Shown: positions 34,099 through 42,868, numbered from the stretch's first letter. The stretch: DNA of 64,000 bases from RUG12461 sp045657665 (GCA_045657665.1 JAZOTN010000030.1:124001-188000), one strand, 5' to 3'. Numbers and translations: made by a program. The notes: generated from the letters alone by a model not told the origin.

Positions 34099-34668
34099 AT
34101 GGATATTCAGGAAGTAAAAACAAAGATTCTTGAGGCTACGATCAAGGTGTTCAACCGGAAGGGCCTCAAATTCACAATGGATGACATCGCGCATGAGCTC
34201 AGCATGAGCAAGAAAACGATCTATACCATTTTCCGCGATAAGGAATCCATGTTTTATGCCATGGTGGATTACTGCTTTGACACGATCAAGGAAAGCGAGG
34301 ATGCGATCGTAAAGGACAAGTCCTTAAACACGAAGGAACGTTTGCGGAAGCTCCTCGGGGTTCTGCCGGAGGGATACAAGGACATTGATTTCCGCCAGCT
34401 GTATATTTTGAAGGACAAGTATCCGAAGATCTATCAGAAGGTGGAGGAACGCCTTGAAAACGGCTGGGAAAAGACGATCGCACTCATTGAGCAGGGGATC
34501 CGCGAGGGCGTGTTCCGGGAGGTCCGGATCCCGATCTTAAAGACCATGTTTGAAGCGACGCTGGAACAGTTTTTCCAGAGAAACATCCTGCTCGATAACG
34601 GGATCGCGTATCATGAGGCACTTGAAGAAGTGGTGACCATCCTCATGGAAGGGATCCTGAAAAAATAG
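34099..34668 (+). CDS. TetR-family transcriptional regulator
   Basis: 189 residues. The N-terminal helix-turn-helix is typical: ILEATIKVFNRKGLKFTMDDIAHELSMSKKTIYTIFRDKES covers residues about 8-50 in the family pattern. The C-terminal ligand and dimer region is helical and has no further recognisable signature. It starts 9 bases after the 86-aa gene and ends 44 bases before the GT-B-like gene. It probably regulates the next gene or its own unit; no clear operator palindrome is visible nearby. Confidence 0.9.
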   Translation: MDIQEVKTKILEATIKVFNRKGLKFTMDDIAHELSMSKKTIYTIFRDKESMFYAMVDYCFDTIKESEDAIVKDKSLNTKERLRKLLGVLPEGYKDIDFRQLYILKDKYPKIYQKVEERLENGWEKTIALIEQGIREGVFREVRIPILKTMFEATLEQFFQRNILLDNGIAYHEALEEVVTILMEGILKK

Positions 34669-34712
34669 AAATTTTTACAGTGAACCAAAGCATGCATGAA
34701 GGGGGAGAGAAA

Positions 34713-36173
34713 ATGCAGGACAGATCCAGTGTGATCTTCGGGAATCGCATCCCGGACAGAGCCGTAAAAAAGGCGGCAAAGTCGAAAGCGAAATTTGTGA
34801 GGAAATTCGGAGATGATTCCGCGGTGGACTATAAGGCGGTCATCGAAGAGAATCCCGTGATCGGTACTTCGCTCGGCGTGAAAAACGTCATGATGAAGGA
34901 GAAGGAGGGCGGCGAACCGTTTGATACAGAAAAAGGGATCATCGTCGGAAATATCCGGATGGGCTTCGGCCACTACCGGATCTCCATGGCGATCGCATCC
35001 GCAGCGCATCATCTCGGATATACGCCGTACTGGATGGACTTAAACGGTTATCCGCATACAGTCTGTACGAAGGTCATCAGCGCGCAGAACGATCTTTACA
35101 GTCTCGGTTCGAGACTCAGCAAAAATCCGATTTTTAACAAGCTCATCTGGGAACCGGTCAACTACGAAGGCTTTCGGGCGCTGACTTACAATTCGGCAGA
35201 TCAGAAGAATGCCGAGCTCATGGCGCCGGTGTACCGGAATGTGCCGAAGGAGATCCCGGTGGTTGCGACTCACGTATGGCCTGCACAGGCAGCGATCCAT
35301 GCAGGGATGAAGCATGTTGTCAATGCAATCCCGGATAACTGGCCGATGGCACTCCATCTTTCGGAAGGGTCGGTCCACACGATACAGTGCCGCAATGCGT
35401 ACATGGGTTATCGTATCCTGAACGGGATGGCAAAGGACAAAGTCTTAAAGCCCATGCCGAAGGATGCGCTGATCTATACGGGGCATTATATCGATCATGA
35501 GCTGGCATCGAATATTGAAACGGATTGCAACGCAAGAAAACAGCGCAAAGCGGAAGGAAAGCCGATGCGCTTTCTCCTCACCATTGGCGGTGCAGGGGCT
35601 CAAAAGGAGATCTTTGCGGCGATCATTAGGAGACTGCTCCCGGATATCAGGTCAGGGAAAGCTGCGCTCTATGTCAATGTAGGGGATTATAAGAATGTCT
35701 GGAATGCGCTGCTTGCTGAGATTCCGGAGATGAAGCCCCTCAGTACCGAGCATTTTGATAAATGGGAGGAGACGTTATCTTTCTCCGAGCAGGCGCTGGC
35801 AGGGGATGTAAACGGGATCCACGGATTTTTCCATGCGAACATTTTTGAGGCGGTCTATTGCACGAACCTGCTCATGAGAAGCGCGGATGTGCTTGTGACA
35901 AAACCCTCAGAGCTTGCGTTCTATCCGATCCCGAAGCTCTTCATCAGAAGGGTCGGAAAACATGAGATGTGGGGCGCGATCCATTCCGCCGAGATCGGGG
36001 ACGGTACACTGGAATGCCGCGATATTCCACATACGATCCAGATGATCGATCTGTTCTTAAACGAGCCGGATCTGATCAATTCTATGTGTGATTCCATCAT
36101 CACAAACAATTCCGTCGGGATCTATGACGGAGCATACAAAGTAGTACAACTTGCTATGGGGATGAGAAACTAA
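34713..36173 (+). CDS. GT-B-like protein, possible glycosyltransferase
   Basis: 486 residues from the ATG at 34713, with GGGGGAG 6-7 bases before it; an upstream GTG is less likely. The N-terminal GNIRMGFGHYRISMAIA resembles the GxGGH-type loop of GT28 enzymes such as MurG and diacylglycerol glucosyltransferases. A mid-protein LLTIGGAGAQKEI and the later RSADVLVTKPSELAFYP fit the second Rossmann lobe and its donor-site segment. The family match is by these motifs only, so donor, acceptor and even activity are unknown. It follows the TetR gene and precedes the GPH transporter gene by 19 bases. Confidence 0.6.
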   Translation: MQDRSSVIFGNRIPDRAVKKAAKSKAKFVRKFGDDSAVDYKAVIEENPVIGTSLGVKNVMMKEKEGGEPFDTEKGIIVGNIRMGFGHYRISMAIASAAHHLGYTPYWMDLNGYPHTVCTKVISAQNDLYSLGSRLSKNPIFNKLIWEPVNYEGFRALTYNSADQKNAELMAPVYRNVPKEIPVVATHVWPAQAAIHAGMKHVVNAIPDNWPMALHLSEGSVHTIQCRNAYMGYRILNGMAKDKVLKPMPKDALIYTGHYIDHELASNIETDCNARKQRKAEGKPMRFLLTIGGAGAQKEIFAAIIRRLLPDIRSGKAALYVNVGDYKNVWNALLAEIPEMKPLSTEHFDKWEETLSFSEQALAGDVNGIHGFFHANIFEAVYCTNLLMRSADVLVTKPSELAFYPIPKLFIRRVGKHEMWGAIHSAEIGDGTLECRDIPHTIQMIDLFLNEPDLINSMCDSIITNNSVGIYDGAYKVVQLAMGMRN

Positions 36174-36192
36174 AGCAGAGAGGAGTTTTGAA

Positions 36193-37617
36193 ATGGAAGG
36201 AAAAATGAAACTTAAGGTCGGTCAGAAGGCTGCATTTGGATTCGGCGCATTCGGAAAGGATGTTGTGTATATGCTTATTGCAACCTTTCTGCTGAACTAC
36301 TATAACGTTGTATTAGGCATGAATGCCGCATTCATTGGTATTGTCATGATGGGGGCGCGTGTCTTTGATGCGTTTAATGATCCGATCATGGGTATTGTTG
36401 TTGCCAAGACAAAAACGAAATTTGGTCGTTTCCGCCCCTGGATTCTGGCGGGCACAGTGCTGAATGCACTAACGATATTTGCCCTGTTTGCCGTACCGGC
36501 AAATGACGATCCAAATGCAACTTCTATGAAACTTTGGCTTGCCATTTTTTATGTTTTGTGGGGTGTTACCTATACATTGATGGATATTCCGTTTTGGTCT
36601 ATGATACCCGCTGTCACGGAGCCGGGGGCTGATCGTGAGGGGCTTACGTCTCTCGCAAGGACCTGCTCCGGCATAGGTGATGCGATCCCGACTGTTCTTA
36701 CCAATACACTGGTGCCGATCTTTTCCGGTATCATCATCGGACATCAGCTTGAAGCTGGGAATTATTCCGAATGGAAGAGTGGTTTTTTGGTATGGGCGAT
36801 TATCATCGCAGTGGTGTTTGTCATCTCTGAATTATGCATGGTACTCAGAGTCCCAGAGCCGAAAATCGATATGGAGATGAAAGCTCCCTCTGTCGGACAA
36901 ATGTTTAAGGCGCTGTTTACCAATGATCAGGCCATGGTCGTGGTCGCATCGATTATCTGTGTCTATACTTCGTTGAATATCTGTGGGAATCTGGTACTTT
37001 ATTTCTTCCAGTTTGATGTAGGAAATCCCGATGGATACGGCGTATTTACGGCGGTTGCCTTCGGCTTTCAGGTGTTGAGCATGATGATCATTCCGCTTTT
37101 ACGTAAAAAATTTTCCAAGAATACGTTGTACCTTGCAGGATTTATTTTTCAGATTATCGGATTTCTGGTAATCCTGCTCATGGCATATCTGAATATCTAT
37201 ACACCAGAAAATTGGGGAATTCTTTGTGTGCCAGGGGCTTTGATTTATGTCGGTTATGGAATGCTGAATGTGATCATGACAATTTTCCTTTCTGATTCAG
37301 TCGATTATGGCGAAATCAAAAACGGGACAAGAGAGGAGTCGGTCATATTCTCCATGCAGACATTTACAGTGAAACTTGCTTCGGGTATTGCTGTTGCGCT
37401 TGCGGGTGGTGTGATTGAATGGATTGGACTGAATACCGCGGATGGTGCCGTACAATCAGCTGCGACGTTGAACGGACTTCGCCTCTGGATGACGATTCCT
37501 CCCATTGTGTTGCTCGTCATTGGTGTGATCCTATATAAAGCGCTTTACAGATTGGACGAGAAAAAGATGGATGAAATTAAGAATCAGCTGGGGAAAAAAC
37601 AGAAAGAAAAAGAGTAG
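36193..37617 (+). CDS. GPH-family sugar:cation symporter (MelB type)
   Basis: 474 residues with about twelve membrane segments. The N-terminus GFGAFGKDVVYMLIATFLLNYY and the cytoplasmic DAFNDPIMGIVVAKTKTKFGRFRPWI contain the conserved acidic residues (DxxxDP and R-x-RP) of the glycoside-pentoside-hexuronide symporters. This family imports sugars such as melibiose with Na+ or H+. It has visibly more T and A at third positions than its flanks. The alpha-galactosidase at 39144 would be its natural partner, but an AT-rich patch separates them. There is a good GAGAGGAG site before the start. Confidence 0.92.
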   Translation: MEGKMKLKVGQKAAFGFGAFGKDVVYMLIATFLLNYYNVVLGMNAAFIGIVMMGARVFDAFNDPIMGIVVAKTKTKFGRFRPWILAGTVLNALTIFALFAVPANDDPNATSMKLWLAIFYVLWGVTYTLMDIPFWSMIPAVTEPGADREGLTSLARTCSGIGDAIPTVLTNTLVPIFSGIIIGHQLEAGNYSEWKSGFLVWAIIIAVVFVISELCMVLRVPEPKIDMEMKAPSVGQMFKALFTNDQAMVVVASIICVYTSLNICGNLVLYFFQFDVGNPDGYGVFTAVAFGFQVLSMMIIPLLRKKFSKNTLYLAGFIFQIIGFLVILLMAYLNIYTPENWGILCVPGALIYVGYGMLNVIMTIFLSDSVDYGEIKNGTREESVIFSMQTFTVKLASGIAVALAGGVIEWIGLNTADGAVQSAATLNGLRLWMTIPPIVLLVIGVILYKALYRLDEKKMDEIKNQLGKKQKEKE

Positions 37618-37781
37618 AGAAAAGGTTACCGTTATAGGGAAAGGATCCAGTGCCCTATGTCTTGTTCGCTCTGTGCATATTATGATGAATAACAGGGCTT
37701 ATTAACTTCCTTCCCGACAAGTTATGAATGATTTTATAAAGCCAAGAAGACGAGAGTATTCATATTTAGGTAGAAAGTGAG

Positions 37782-38366
37782 ATGTTGAACAAGAAAAACA
37801 CAAATGCCATGGGAGCTATAACGAAGAAGAAAATAATAAACTTATTGTTTATAGTTCTCTTGGTAGCAATCGTGGTGATGTTTGCAGGTTGCGGTAAAAG
37901 TAAATTAGAACTTGTTACGGTGCATTATCCAACTTCGGTGTATTGCAATACATTCAGATTTGATGACTCAGGCGGATTGAAAAAGATTGAAAGAGCTATA
38001 TTATATGATAAAGAAGAACCAGGATATCCTTTGTGCTATGTATGTGATGGTTATTGTGACATTCCAACGACAGCGGATACACTACAAGAAAATATGAAAG
38101 CAGTTTCTGGGGGTTCAGAAGGGGAAGAAGGTCCGCCATTGGAAGATACACAATATAAGGAATTAGAGGGTTTCTTTTGTGTGCAATACGAAACAATAGG
38201 ATCAACCACCACAGAGTGTCCTGTCCTCATTCTTTTTAAAAAGGATTCTACTGAGTTTTTATATGTGTCAAGAAAAGAGTTTGATTGGGATGACCTTACA
38301 ATTGATACAATAAATGATGCTATTAAGCAATTTTCCCATAAAAATGATATCGGGTTTTTTGAATAG
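37782..38366 (+). CDS. AT-rich lipoprotein of unknown function
   Basis: 194 residues. A long basic N-terminus leads to a hydrophobic core and the lipobox VMFAGC (Cys at about residue 36), so it should be lipid-anchored outside the membrane. The mature part has three or four Cys (YVCDGYCD, CVQYE, ECPVLI) and no recognised domain. Its codon usage is AT-rich compared with most of the window. It lies after the symporter gene with a 164-base gap in which I see no clear promoter or terminator, and is followed by a strong terminator at 38387. It is probably part of a transferred patch with brnT/brnA. Confidence 0.8.
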   Translation: MLNKKNTNAMGAITKKKIINLLFIVLLVAIVVMFAGCGKSKLELVTVHYPTSVYCNTFRFDDSGGLKKIERAILYDKEEPGYPLCYVCDGYCDIPTTADTLQENMKAVSGGSEGEEGPPLEDTQYKELEGFFCVQYETIGSTTTECPVLILFKKDSTEFLYVSRKEFDWDDLTIDTINDAIKQFSHKNDIGFFE

Positions 38367-38386
38367 GGTATAGCGGATCTTTGTTT

Positions 38387-38421
38387 CTCCCCATGTATGG
38401 ATTTATTACATGGGGAGTTTT
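38387..38421 (+). terminator. Rho-independent terminator after the lipoprotein gene
   Basis: An 11-base-pair perfect stem, CTCCCCATGTA (38387-38397) with TACATGGGGAG (38407-38417), a 9-base loop, then TTTT. It isolates the toxin-antitoxin genes from upstream transcription. Confidence 0.9.
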
Positions 38422-38483
38422 CCTTTGCGGTGGAAATACAGTATTGGACTATGAAGTGACTCTATCACAAAATGCAGATTGCA

Positions 38484-38512
38484 TTGCAAAATTGCAAGGT
38501 AAACGGTATAAT
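38484..38512 (+). promoter_or_regulatory. Strong sigma-70 promoter for brnT/brnA
   Basis: TTGCAA at 38484-38489 and a perfect TATAAT at 38507-38512 are separated by exactly 17 bases. The expected transcription start is at or next to the ATG of brnT at 38519, which would make the message leaderless. BrnA typically represses this promoter, so an operator is expected here. Confidence 0.8.
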
Positions 38513-38518
38513 GTTCCT

Positions 38519-38809
38519 ATGATTCAAATGGAATTTGAGTGGGATGACCAAAAGGAAAAAGAGAATATTAAAAAACATGGTATTGATTTTACGACTGCAG
38601 CCCATGTCTTTTCTGATGAGTTTCGAATAGAAAAATATGATGATAGGCATAGCCATGAGGAAGACAGATATTTGGTTATCGGAGCCATTCATGAGTGGTT
38701 GTCTGTAGTTACGGTAGTTTACACTCCGCGTAGTAATGTAATAAGGCTGATCTCAGCGAGAATTGCCACAAAAGAGGAAAAGGAGGAATATTATAATGGC
38801 TTTAGTTAA
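38519..38809 (+). CDS. brnT: BrnT-family ribonuclease toxin
   Basis: 96 residues from the ATG at 38519. The reading frame is open upstream, but that part runs through the terminator and the promoter, so it is not coding. The sequence matches BrnT (DUF497) well: FEWDDQKEKENIKKHGIDFTTAAHVF at the N-terminus, RYLVIGAI in the middle and RLISARIATKEEKEEY at the end, with the conserved Arg and Glu near the C-terminus. BrnT is a RelE-like RNase that cuts mRNA and is neutralised by BrnA. No ribosome site precedes the ATG, consistent with leaderless translation. It overlaps brnA by 14 bases. Confidence 0.93.
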   Translation: MIQMEFEWDDQKEKENIKKHGIDFTTAAHVFSDEFRIEKYDDRHSHEEDRYLVIGAIHEWLSVVTVVYTPRSNVIRLISARIATKEEKEEYYNGFS

Positions 38810-39122
38810 AAAAAAGATAGATCTTTCAAAAGAAATAACGAGTAAACAAAAACGTATGCTGGAGGAGGCAGGAAAAAGACCTCTCGAGTATGACGAAGAT
38901 AATCCCCCGCTCACAAAGGAGGAATTGGCACAATTTCAGCGGGTTTACGACACCGTAAAGAAAGAGCAGATGGATAATCGTAAGCAAAACGTGACGCTAC
39001 GGTTATCCCCACAAACTGTTAGAAAAGCAAAAGCATTTGGGAAAGGATATACCAGTGTCTTGTCAAGGATTATCGAAAAGGTACTTGATAATCCGACTAT
39101 AACAGAGCAACTGATAAAATAA
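38796..39122 (+). CDS. brnA: BrnA-family antitoxin
   Basis: 108 residues from the ATG at 38796, with AGGAGGA 9 bases upstream, inside the end of brnT. The C-terminal half has the ribbon-helix-helix pattern of BrnA: NVTLRLSPQTVRKAKAFGKGYTSVLSRIIEKVL. The N-terminal half is charged and probably binds the toxin. BrnA both neutralises BrnT and represses the shared promoter. Unlike brnT, brnA has a strong ribosome site, which would favour antitoxin production. It ends 21 bases before the alpha-galactosidase gene with no terminator, so that gene may be read from the toxin-antitoxin promoter. Confidence 0.92.
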   Translation: MALVKKKIDLSKEITSKQKRMLEEAGKRPLEYDEDNPPLTKEELAQFQRVYDTVKKEQMDNRKQNVTLRLSPQTVRKAKAFGKGYTSVLSRIIEKVLDNPTITEQLIK

Positions 39123-39143
39123 TGAGAAGGGGAGGCAAGCAAG

Positions 39144-41477
39144 ATGATCCAGAAGAAGGAAAATCTGTTTTCGCTTCATACGAAGTACACGACCTATGCA
39201 TTTCACATCCTGCCGACGGGGCATTTGGAGCACCTGTATTACGGCAGGCGCATCCGAACCGACGAAGAGGCGCTTTCCCAGAAACACGCTTTTGCCGCAA
39301 GCAATACCGTGACGATCGATCAGGAGCATCTGAATCTTACCATGGAGGATGAGCGGCTTGAGGTTTCCTCTCCGGGGAAGGGCGATTACCGTGAGCCGAT
39401 GATCGAAATTTTGCACGGCGACGGGAGCGTAACCTCGGATTTCCGGTTTGCGTCCTCTGAGATCCGGAAGGGAAAGGAACCTTTCGCAACGCTTCCCGGT
39501 TCATACGGAAGTGAGGATGAAGTGGAGCATCTCATCGTATATCTCCATGATCATTCGTATGATGTCGATCTCAGGCTTCATTATTATGTCTTTGAGGAGT
39601 GTGACGTGATCACAAGGTCGGCAGAGATCATCAATCATGAGGACGAGCCGATCTTTATCAAACGGCTTCTTTCCATGCAGCTGGATTTCCTGACGACGGA
39701 TTATGTGTTTACTTCCTTCCACGGTGCGCACTGCCGTGACATGGAAGAGAAGATCGACCGTCCCGTGCAGTCCGGGAAAATCGTTGCATCCACGTATGTC
39801 GGCACCTCCAGCAACCGGACCAATCCGTTTACGATGCTCTCCGGAAAGAATACGACGGAGGATTACGGCGACTGCTACGGATTCAACCTGATCTACAGCG
39901 GCAATCACATGACGGTCTGTGAGGGGTCTCCTTTCTTCCAGACCAGGATTGTTTCCGGTATCAATCCGCAGGGATTTTCCTATACGCTGAATAAGGAAGA
40001 GGTCTTCGAGGCTCCGGAAGCCGTGATGACGTATTCTGCAATGGGTCACTCCGGCATGAGCGCACATATGCAGCGCTTTGTGAATCGTCACATTGTGCGG
40101 GGTGAATGGGCGAATAAGCCGAGACCCGTGCTGCTTAACAGCTGGGAGGCGGCATATTTTGACATCAATGAAAGAAAGCTCCTTCGTCTTGCAGGAGAAG
40201 CGGCGAAGGCCGGAATGGAGCTTTTCGTAATGGACGACGGATGGTTCGGAGAGAGGGATGATGATACGAAGTCCCTCGGCGACTGGACTGTGAATGTGAA
40301 AAAGCTTCCGAACGGGATCAGCGGACTGGCAAAGAAGGTGAACGCTCTGGGACTCCAGTTCGGGATCTGGGTGGAGCCGGAGATGGTCAATGTGAACAGC
40401 GACCTTTACCGTGCTCATCCGGACTGGGCGATGGCGATTCCCGGCAAGGATCACTCCGAAGGCCGTAATCAGCGGCTTCTTGACCTTACGAATCCGGAGG
40501 TGCAGGACCATATTATCGAGGCAATGAGCAATGTGTTTTCCGAGGAAGGTGTCGCTTATGTCAAGTGGGATATGAACCGCCTGATCTCGGACGCATATTC
40601 ACCGTACCTCCCGAAGGATCGACAGGGCGAGGTTTATCACCGCTATGTGCTCGGGCTGTACCGCATCATGGATACGCTGGTAAAGAAGTTCCCGCATATT
40701 CTGTTTGAAGGATGTGCTTCCGGCGGATGCCGGTTTGACCTCGGTATTCTTTCCTACTTCCCGCAGATATGGGCAAGCGACAATACGGATGCACTCTGCC
40801 GCGTGCATATGATGACGAATTACAGCTACGGTTATCCGATGAGCACGGTCTCCGCACATGTCAGCGCCTGTCCGAACCATCAGACGCTCCGGAATACGCC
40901 TCTTGAGACACGGTTTAATGTGGCGGCCTTCGGTGTGCTGGGGTATGAATGCAACCTTTGCGATATGAACAGCGAGGATCTCGAAGCGGTCAAGGCGCAG
41001 GTCGCGCTTTATAAGGAGTGGCGGGAGGTCATGCAGTTCGGTACGTTTTACCGCGGCAGAAATGACAATCTTCATGAGTGGACCGTTGTTTCGGAGAATA
41101 AGGAGAAGGCCGTCGGCATGCTGATGCATGAGCTTGTCGTTCCGAACCACGCTTCGCACAGTTACTTTGCAAAGGGGCTTGACCGGGAGAAGATGTATCA
41201 TTTCTATAACCGGAAGTTAAAGTACAATATCAAGCCGTTCGGCGACCTTGTAAATGCAGTAACTCCGGTGCATGTGAAAAATGATTCCCTCCTTCAGGAT
41301 ATCCTTGCGAAGTTTGTAAAGATGGACGGTGAGACGGAAGACTATCATGTCGGAGGAGACCTGTTGATGGGTGCCGGCATTGCACTGAAACAGGCGTTCT
41401 CTTCAACGGGTTACAATTCGGATGTCCGGTTCTTCCCGGATTTTGGATCACGTATTTATTTCATGGAATCGGAGTAA
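39144..41477 (+). CDS. Alpha-galactosidase, GH36
   Basis: 777 residues without signal peptide, so cytoplasmic. An N-terminal beta-sandwich domain leads to the catalytic barrel. The nucleophile is Asp476 in VKWDMNR and the acid/base is Asp546 in WASDNTDA; the CASGGCRFD motif between them is typical of GH36. FVMDDGWFG upstream is also a family mark. It releases galactose from melibiose, raffinose and related sugars brought in by a transporter. The length is usual for the family. It has its own GGGGAGG ribosome site but no obvious promoter in the 21-base gap after brnA. Confidence 0.96.
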   Translation: MIQKKENLFSLHTKYTTYAFHILPTGHLEHLYYGRRIRTDEEALSQKHAFAASNTVTIDQEHLNLTMEDERLEVSSPGKGDYREPMIEILHGDGSVTSDFRFASSEIRKGKEPFATLPGSYGSEDEVEHLIVYLHDHSYDVDLRLHYYVFEECDVITRSAEIINHEDEPIFIKRLLSMQLDFLTTDYVFTSFHGAHCRDMEEKIDRPVQSGKIVASTYVGTSSNRTNPFTMLSGKNTTEDYGDCYGFNLIYSGNHMTVCEGSPFFQTRIVSGINPQGFSYTLNKEEVFEAPEAVMTYSAMGHSGMSAHMQRFVNRHIVRGEWANKPRPVLLNSWEAAYFDINERKLLRLAGEAAKAGMELFVMDDGWFGERDDDTKSLGDWTVNVKKLPNGISGLAKKVNALGLQFGIWVEPEMVNVNSDLYRAHPDWAMAIPGKDHSEGRNQRLLDLTNPEVQDHIIEAMSNVFSEEGVAYVKWDMNRLISDAYSPYLPKDRQGEVYHRYVLGLYRIMDTLVKKFPHILFEGCASGGCRFDLGILSYFPQIWASDNTDALCRVHMMTNYSYGYPMSTVSAHVSACPNHQTLRNTPLETRFNVAAFGVLGYECNLCDMNSEDLEAVKAQVALYKEWREVMQFGTFYRGRNDNLHEWTVVSENKEKAVGMLMHELVVPNHASHSYFAKGLDREKMYHFYNRKLKYNIKPFGDLVNAVTPVHVKNDSLLQDILAKFVKMDGETEDYHVGGDLLMGAGIALKQAFSSTGYNSDVRFFPDFGSRIYFMESE

Positions 41478-41480
41478 AGG

Positions 41481-42500
41481 GTGAACCGTATATTAATTGT
41501 TGATGACGATCAGGTAAATCTGATCGTGACAAAAGGAATTTTACAATCACATTACGATGTGGACATGGTGTCCTCCGGCGCGGCCGCGTTTCGTTATCTG
41601 GAACAGAGAAGACCGGATATGATCCTTCTGGATCTTCACATGCCGGAGATGGACGGATTCGAAGTCTTATCGCGTCTCCGTGAGGAGGAAGAGACCGCGG
41701 ACATTCCCGTGATCGTGCTGACCTCTGACGAGGATCAGGATACGGAGGTGCAGGTCTTAAAAGCCGGCGCGATGGACTTCATCAAAAAACCGTTCGCACA
41801 GCAGGTGGCTTTTGAGAGGATCGACCGGATCCTTATGCTCCGGGCACTCCAATCCAACCTTGAACATGAGGTGGAAAAGAAGACGGAAGAGCTCCGTATC
41901 AGCAACCGCAAGGTCGCGAACCTTTCCTATCAGATCATGCAGGCGATGTCGGCTGCAATCGATGCGAAGGATCGCTATACAAACGGACACAGCAACCGTG
42001 TCGCGGAGTATTCGAGAGAATTATACCGCAGGATGGGGCATGAGGGGCAGGAACTGGTAGATATTTATTACATCGGACTGCTCCACGATATTGGAAAGAT
42101 CGGCGTTCCGAACGAGATCATCAACAAGCCGGACCGGCTGACAGATGAGGAATATGCCGTGATCAAAACGCATCCAGGCGTGGGTGCGAAGATCCTGGAA
42201 AATATTTCCGAAATGCAATCGCTCTCCGTCGGTGCGCACTGGCATCACGAGCGCTATGATGGGAAGGGCTATCCTGACGGACTTAAGGAAGAGGACATAC
42301 CGGAGATCGCCCGTGTGATAGGTGTCGCGGATTCCTATGACGCCATGAGCAGCAACCGGAGCTACCGGAACGCGCTGCCGCAGGAAGTGATCATAGCCGA
42401 GCTTGAGAAAGGCAAGGGAACGCAGTTTGATCCGGAGATCGCAAGTCTCATGATCGAGATGATCCGTGAGGATACGGACTACAATATGAGAGAGAAATAG
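41481..42500 (+). CDS. Response regulator with HD-GYP domain
   Basis: 339 residues from a GTG 3 bases after the alpha-galactosidase stop. Residues 1-120 are a receiver domain with acidic pocket DDD and phospho-acceptor Asp51 (ILLDLHMPEMDG) and a conserved Lys in FIKKPF. After a coiled linker, residues about 150-335 are an HD-GYP domain: HSNRVAEYS, the HD pair in GLLHDIGKIG, HPGVGAKIL, HWHHERYDGKGYPDG and ADSYDAMSS. HD-GYP enzymes break down cyclic di-GMP. Key metal residues are present, so activity is likely. No histidine kinase is seen nearby. Why it is linked to the galactosidase gene is unclear. Confidence 0.94.
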   Translation: MNRILIVDDDQVNLIVTKGILQSHYDVDMVSSGAAAFRYLEQRRPDMILLDLHMPEMDGFEVLSRLREEEETADIPVIVLTSDEDQDTEVQVLKAGAMDFIKKPFAQQVAFERIDRILMLRALQSNLEHEVEKKTEELRISNRKVANLSYQIMQAMSAAIDAKDRYTNGHSNRVAEYSRELYRRMGHEGQELVDIYYIGLLHDIGKIGVPNEIINKPDRLTDEEYAVIKTHPGVGAKILENISEMQSLSVGAHWHHERYDGKGYPDGLKEEDIPEIARVIGVADSYDAMSSNRSYRNALPQEVIIAELEKGKGTQFDPEIASLMIEMIREDTDYNMREK

Positions 42501-42514
42501 AGAACGGTTTTGAA

Positions 42515-42574
42515 GGAGACAGGGGAAGGTTCTGTGTCGCATTTTAAAGCGACACAGAACCTTCCCCCGTCTCC
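42515..42574. repeat. Long near-perfect palindrome (REP-like element)
   Basis: Arms of 26 bases (42515-42540 and 42549-42574) pair at 25 of 26 positions, with one A-C mismatch, around an 8-base AT-rich loop. The core contains GGTTCTGTGTCGC and its complement. No T-run follows on the + strand, so it is not a standard terminator. It resembles palindromes I recall as scattered through clostridial genomes; only this copy is seen in the window. Confidence 0.8.
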
Positions 42575-42587
42575 CGCAGAATAAATA

Positions 42588-42618
42588 AGAGCCATCGGAT
42601 AAACCGATGGCTCTTTTG
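42588..42618 (-). terminator. Terminator of tRNA-Val, possibly bidirectional
   Basis: An 11-base-pair perfect stem: AGAGCCATCGG (42588-42598) with CCGATGGCTCT (42605-42615) around a 6-base loop. On the minus strand it lies 5 bases after the tRNA 3' end and is followed by TTATTTATT. On the + strand TTTT follows, so it may also stop transcription from the HD-GYP gene. Confidence 0.8.
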
Positions 42619-42622
42619 TGAT

Positions 42623-42695
42623 GGAAAGTACAGGGCTCGAACCTGCGACCTTTCACACGTCAAGCGAATGCTCTCCCAGCTGAGCTAACTTTCCA
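42623..42695 (-). tRNA. tRNA-Val (GAC)
   Basis: A 73-base minus-strand cloverleaf. Acceptor stem GGAAAGT/ACTTTCC, D arm GCTC/GAGC, anticodon stem TTCGC/GTGAA (one G-U) with loop TTGACGT giving anticodon GAC, T arm GCAGG/CCTGT with loop TTCGAGC, discriminator A. The 3' CCA is not encoded (TCA follows). Confidence 0.95.
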
Positions 42696-42767
42696 TGCAC
42701 GTAACATCTTATCATATTTCCCGAAAAAAGCAAGGTGAAAATCAGAAATGAAAGTCTAAAAATCTTC

Positions 42768-42797
42768 TTGTATCGTTTTCCCATGCAAGTATATAAT
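42768..42797 (+). promoter_or_regulatory. Sigma-70-type promoter for the GH13 operon
   Basis: TTGTAT at 42768-42773 and TATAAT at 42792-42797, 18 bases apart, in an AT-rich stretch. The leader to the ATG at 42869 would be about 65 bases. No clear LacI operator is visible. Confidence 0.6.
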
Positions 42798-42868
42798 AGA
42801 TGTATTCAACGCATATAATGAACGACTCGAAAGCACGTTATGATTGGTTTTATGATGGAGGGTTATTC

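Noticed and set aside
38381..38518. N-terminal extension of BrnT
   Set aside because: It passes through the terminator hairpin and the promoter; the family N-terminus starts at 38519 or the Met 3 codons later.
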